Shown one piece after another: positions 63,215-64,000 of a stretch of 64,000 nucleotides of DNA; position 1 is the stretch's first letter; each line of letters begins with the position of its first letter. The translations under genes were made by a program, and so were the position numbers. A model generated the notes under the pieces. The model had not been told where the DNA came from, searched no databases, and saw only the letters and a program-made list of their open reading frames with translations. Source of the stretch: Thiotrichales bacterium (GTDB lineage Bacteria > Pseudomonadota > Gammaproteobacteria > Francisellales > CACEW01); NCBI GenBank assembly GCA_947478175.1, contig CANJUQ010000003.1, forward strand, positions 62,001-126,000, written 5' to 3'.

Positions 63215-64000
63215 TACCAGAAATCTATGTTGAGCAATGGAGAAAAAAAGCCCCTTGGTCTTCCATGGCCATGATTGAACAGGATCTTGTGTTAAGCAGA
63301 GCGTTAGTAAATTTGTATCAACAGACAAAAATTTCAAATTCATTAGCCTTTAGGGGTGGAACAGCACTGAATAAATTATTTCTTACTCCAGCTGCGCGTT
63401 ACAGTGAGGATATTGATTTTGTTCAATTACGAAGTGAACCTATTGGCGAAATTATCGATGCCATCCGATCTGCTTTGGATCCTTGGTTGGGTGAACCAAA
63501 GAGAAAGCTAACGGAGCGAAGTGCCAAATTAATCTATCGATATGAATCTTTAGATGGTCTTCTAGCAAAACTCAAAATTGAAATTAATACGACAGAGCAT
63601 TTTCAGGTAGAGCCCCTTCAGGTCATTCCTTTTGAAGTCAGTTCAGAATGGTTTACGGGTTCAGCTTTAATTAATACTTATCAGCTCAATGAACTGATGG
63701 GGACCAAACTTCGTGCTTTGTATCAACGACGAAAAGGTCGAGATTTATTTGATTTATGGCTAATGCTGGAAAGAAAATTGATCGATCCAGAAAAAGTGGT
63801 TTCTATTTTTAATCACTATGGCCAGCATAATGGCGAATCTATAACACGTGCCATGTTTGAAGAAAGTTTACATTTCAAAAAACAAAATACAGATTTTCAA
63901 TTCGATATTATTCCCTTACTAAGTGAGCCTGACTCTTGGAGTTTTTCAAAAGCCATTGAAACGATTGAAACGCATTTAATTCCAAAATTAGAGGGAGGGC
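63211..64000 (+). CDS. abiEii: AbiEii nucleotidyltransferase toxin (partial)
   Basis: A frame starting at GTG 63211 and open to the window end (263 codons, no stop). The nucleotidyltransferase motif FRGGTALNKLF is followed by the metal-binding RYSEDIDFV (residues about 46-71), the AbiEii/COG2253 nucleotidyltransferase pattern; then TKLRALYQRRKGRDLFDLW (near 170) is characteristic of AbiEii/JHP0933. Related toxins add nucleotides to tRNA 3' ends; whether this one does is not known. The 3' end lies outside the window. It was found by reading past the AbiEi stop. Confidence 0.85.
   Translation, partial: MIPEIYVEQWRKKAPWSSMAMIEQDLVLSRALVNLYQQTKISNSLAFRGGTALNKLFLTPAARYSEDIDFVQLRSEPIGEIIDAIRSALDPWLGEPKRKLTERSAKLIYRYESLDGLLAKLKIEINTTEHFQVEPLQVIPFEVSSEWFTGSALINTYQLNELMGTKLRALYQRRKGRDLFDLWLMLERKLIDPEKVVSIFNHYGQHNGESITRAMFEESLHFKKQNTDFQFDIIPLLSEPDSWSFSKAIETIETHLIPKLEGG

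Overview
This AT-rich window reads as chromosome from a gammaproteobacterium. The gene order thrS-infC-rpmI-rplT-pheS-pheT-ihfA, the YhdP/nitrilase/TldD trio, glnS, secB and the metG-rnfB pair all point there. The base composition, a phagosomal-type MFS permease and the dispersed repeats fit a host-associated lineage such as Legionellales. That placement is inference; there is no rRNA gene here to test it.

Layout. 0-10.2 kb: MFS permease and secB (minus), then malic enzyme, mdh, an unknown pair ending in a methyltransferase-like protein, rluC, aroC, a DedA protein and midA (plus). 10.2-10.8 kb: a serine-recombinase-like gene lacking two expected catalytic arginines. 11.3-17 kb: yhdP, nitrilase, tldD. 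17-27.7 kb: argS, glnS and the translation operon thrS to ihfA. 27.8-30.5 kb: an endonuclease/exonuclease/phosphatase-fold protein, folD and pyrD, the last two overlapping tail to tail. 30.5-34.2 kb: a small decayed island at a tRNA-Met gene, holding MarR, SRPBCC and PhzF genes, a broken tyrosine integrase and a broken RhuM/Fic-type gene. 34.2-38.5 kb: Bcr/CflA-type efflux, a queuosine-precursor transporter, an MTA/SAH-type nucleosidase, an unknown protein and an XRE-S24-like regulator.

38.7-53 kb is the most notable part: an unbroken 14.3-kb plus-strand operon that looks like a specialized-metabolite cluster. It encodes a PLP decarboxylase, an acyl carrier protein, a degenerate thiolase-fold protein, an acyl-CoA-dehydrogenase-like helper plus a full acyl-CoA dehydrogenase, an acyl ligase, an RND pump pair, a KAS III-like enzyme, a stand-alone amino-acid adenylation enzyme, an Asp/Glu-type racemase and a transglutaminase-like protein. 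A plausible reading is activation, racemization or decarboxylation of an amino acid, carrier-bound acyl oxidation, amide formation by the transglutaminase homologue, and export by the pump. The product is unknown. The divergent regulator and a dyad over the -10 box suggest local control.

53-64 kb: dus, a soluble stand-alone RnfB, a short metG, a MscS channel, an Uup-type ABC-F protein, xseA, a ComEC lacking its nuclease domain, and an AbiEi/AbiEii toxin-antitoxin pair running off the right edge.

Two families of hairpin repeats are scattered through the window, one copy lying in frame inside midA. Short in-frame tandem repeats occur in several otherwise conserved genes.
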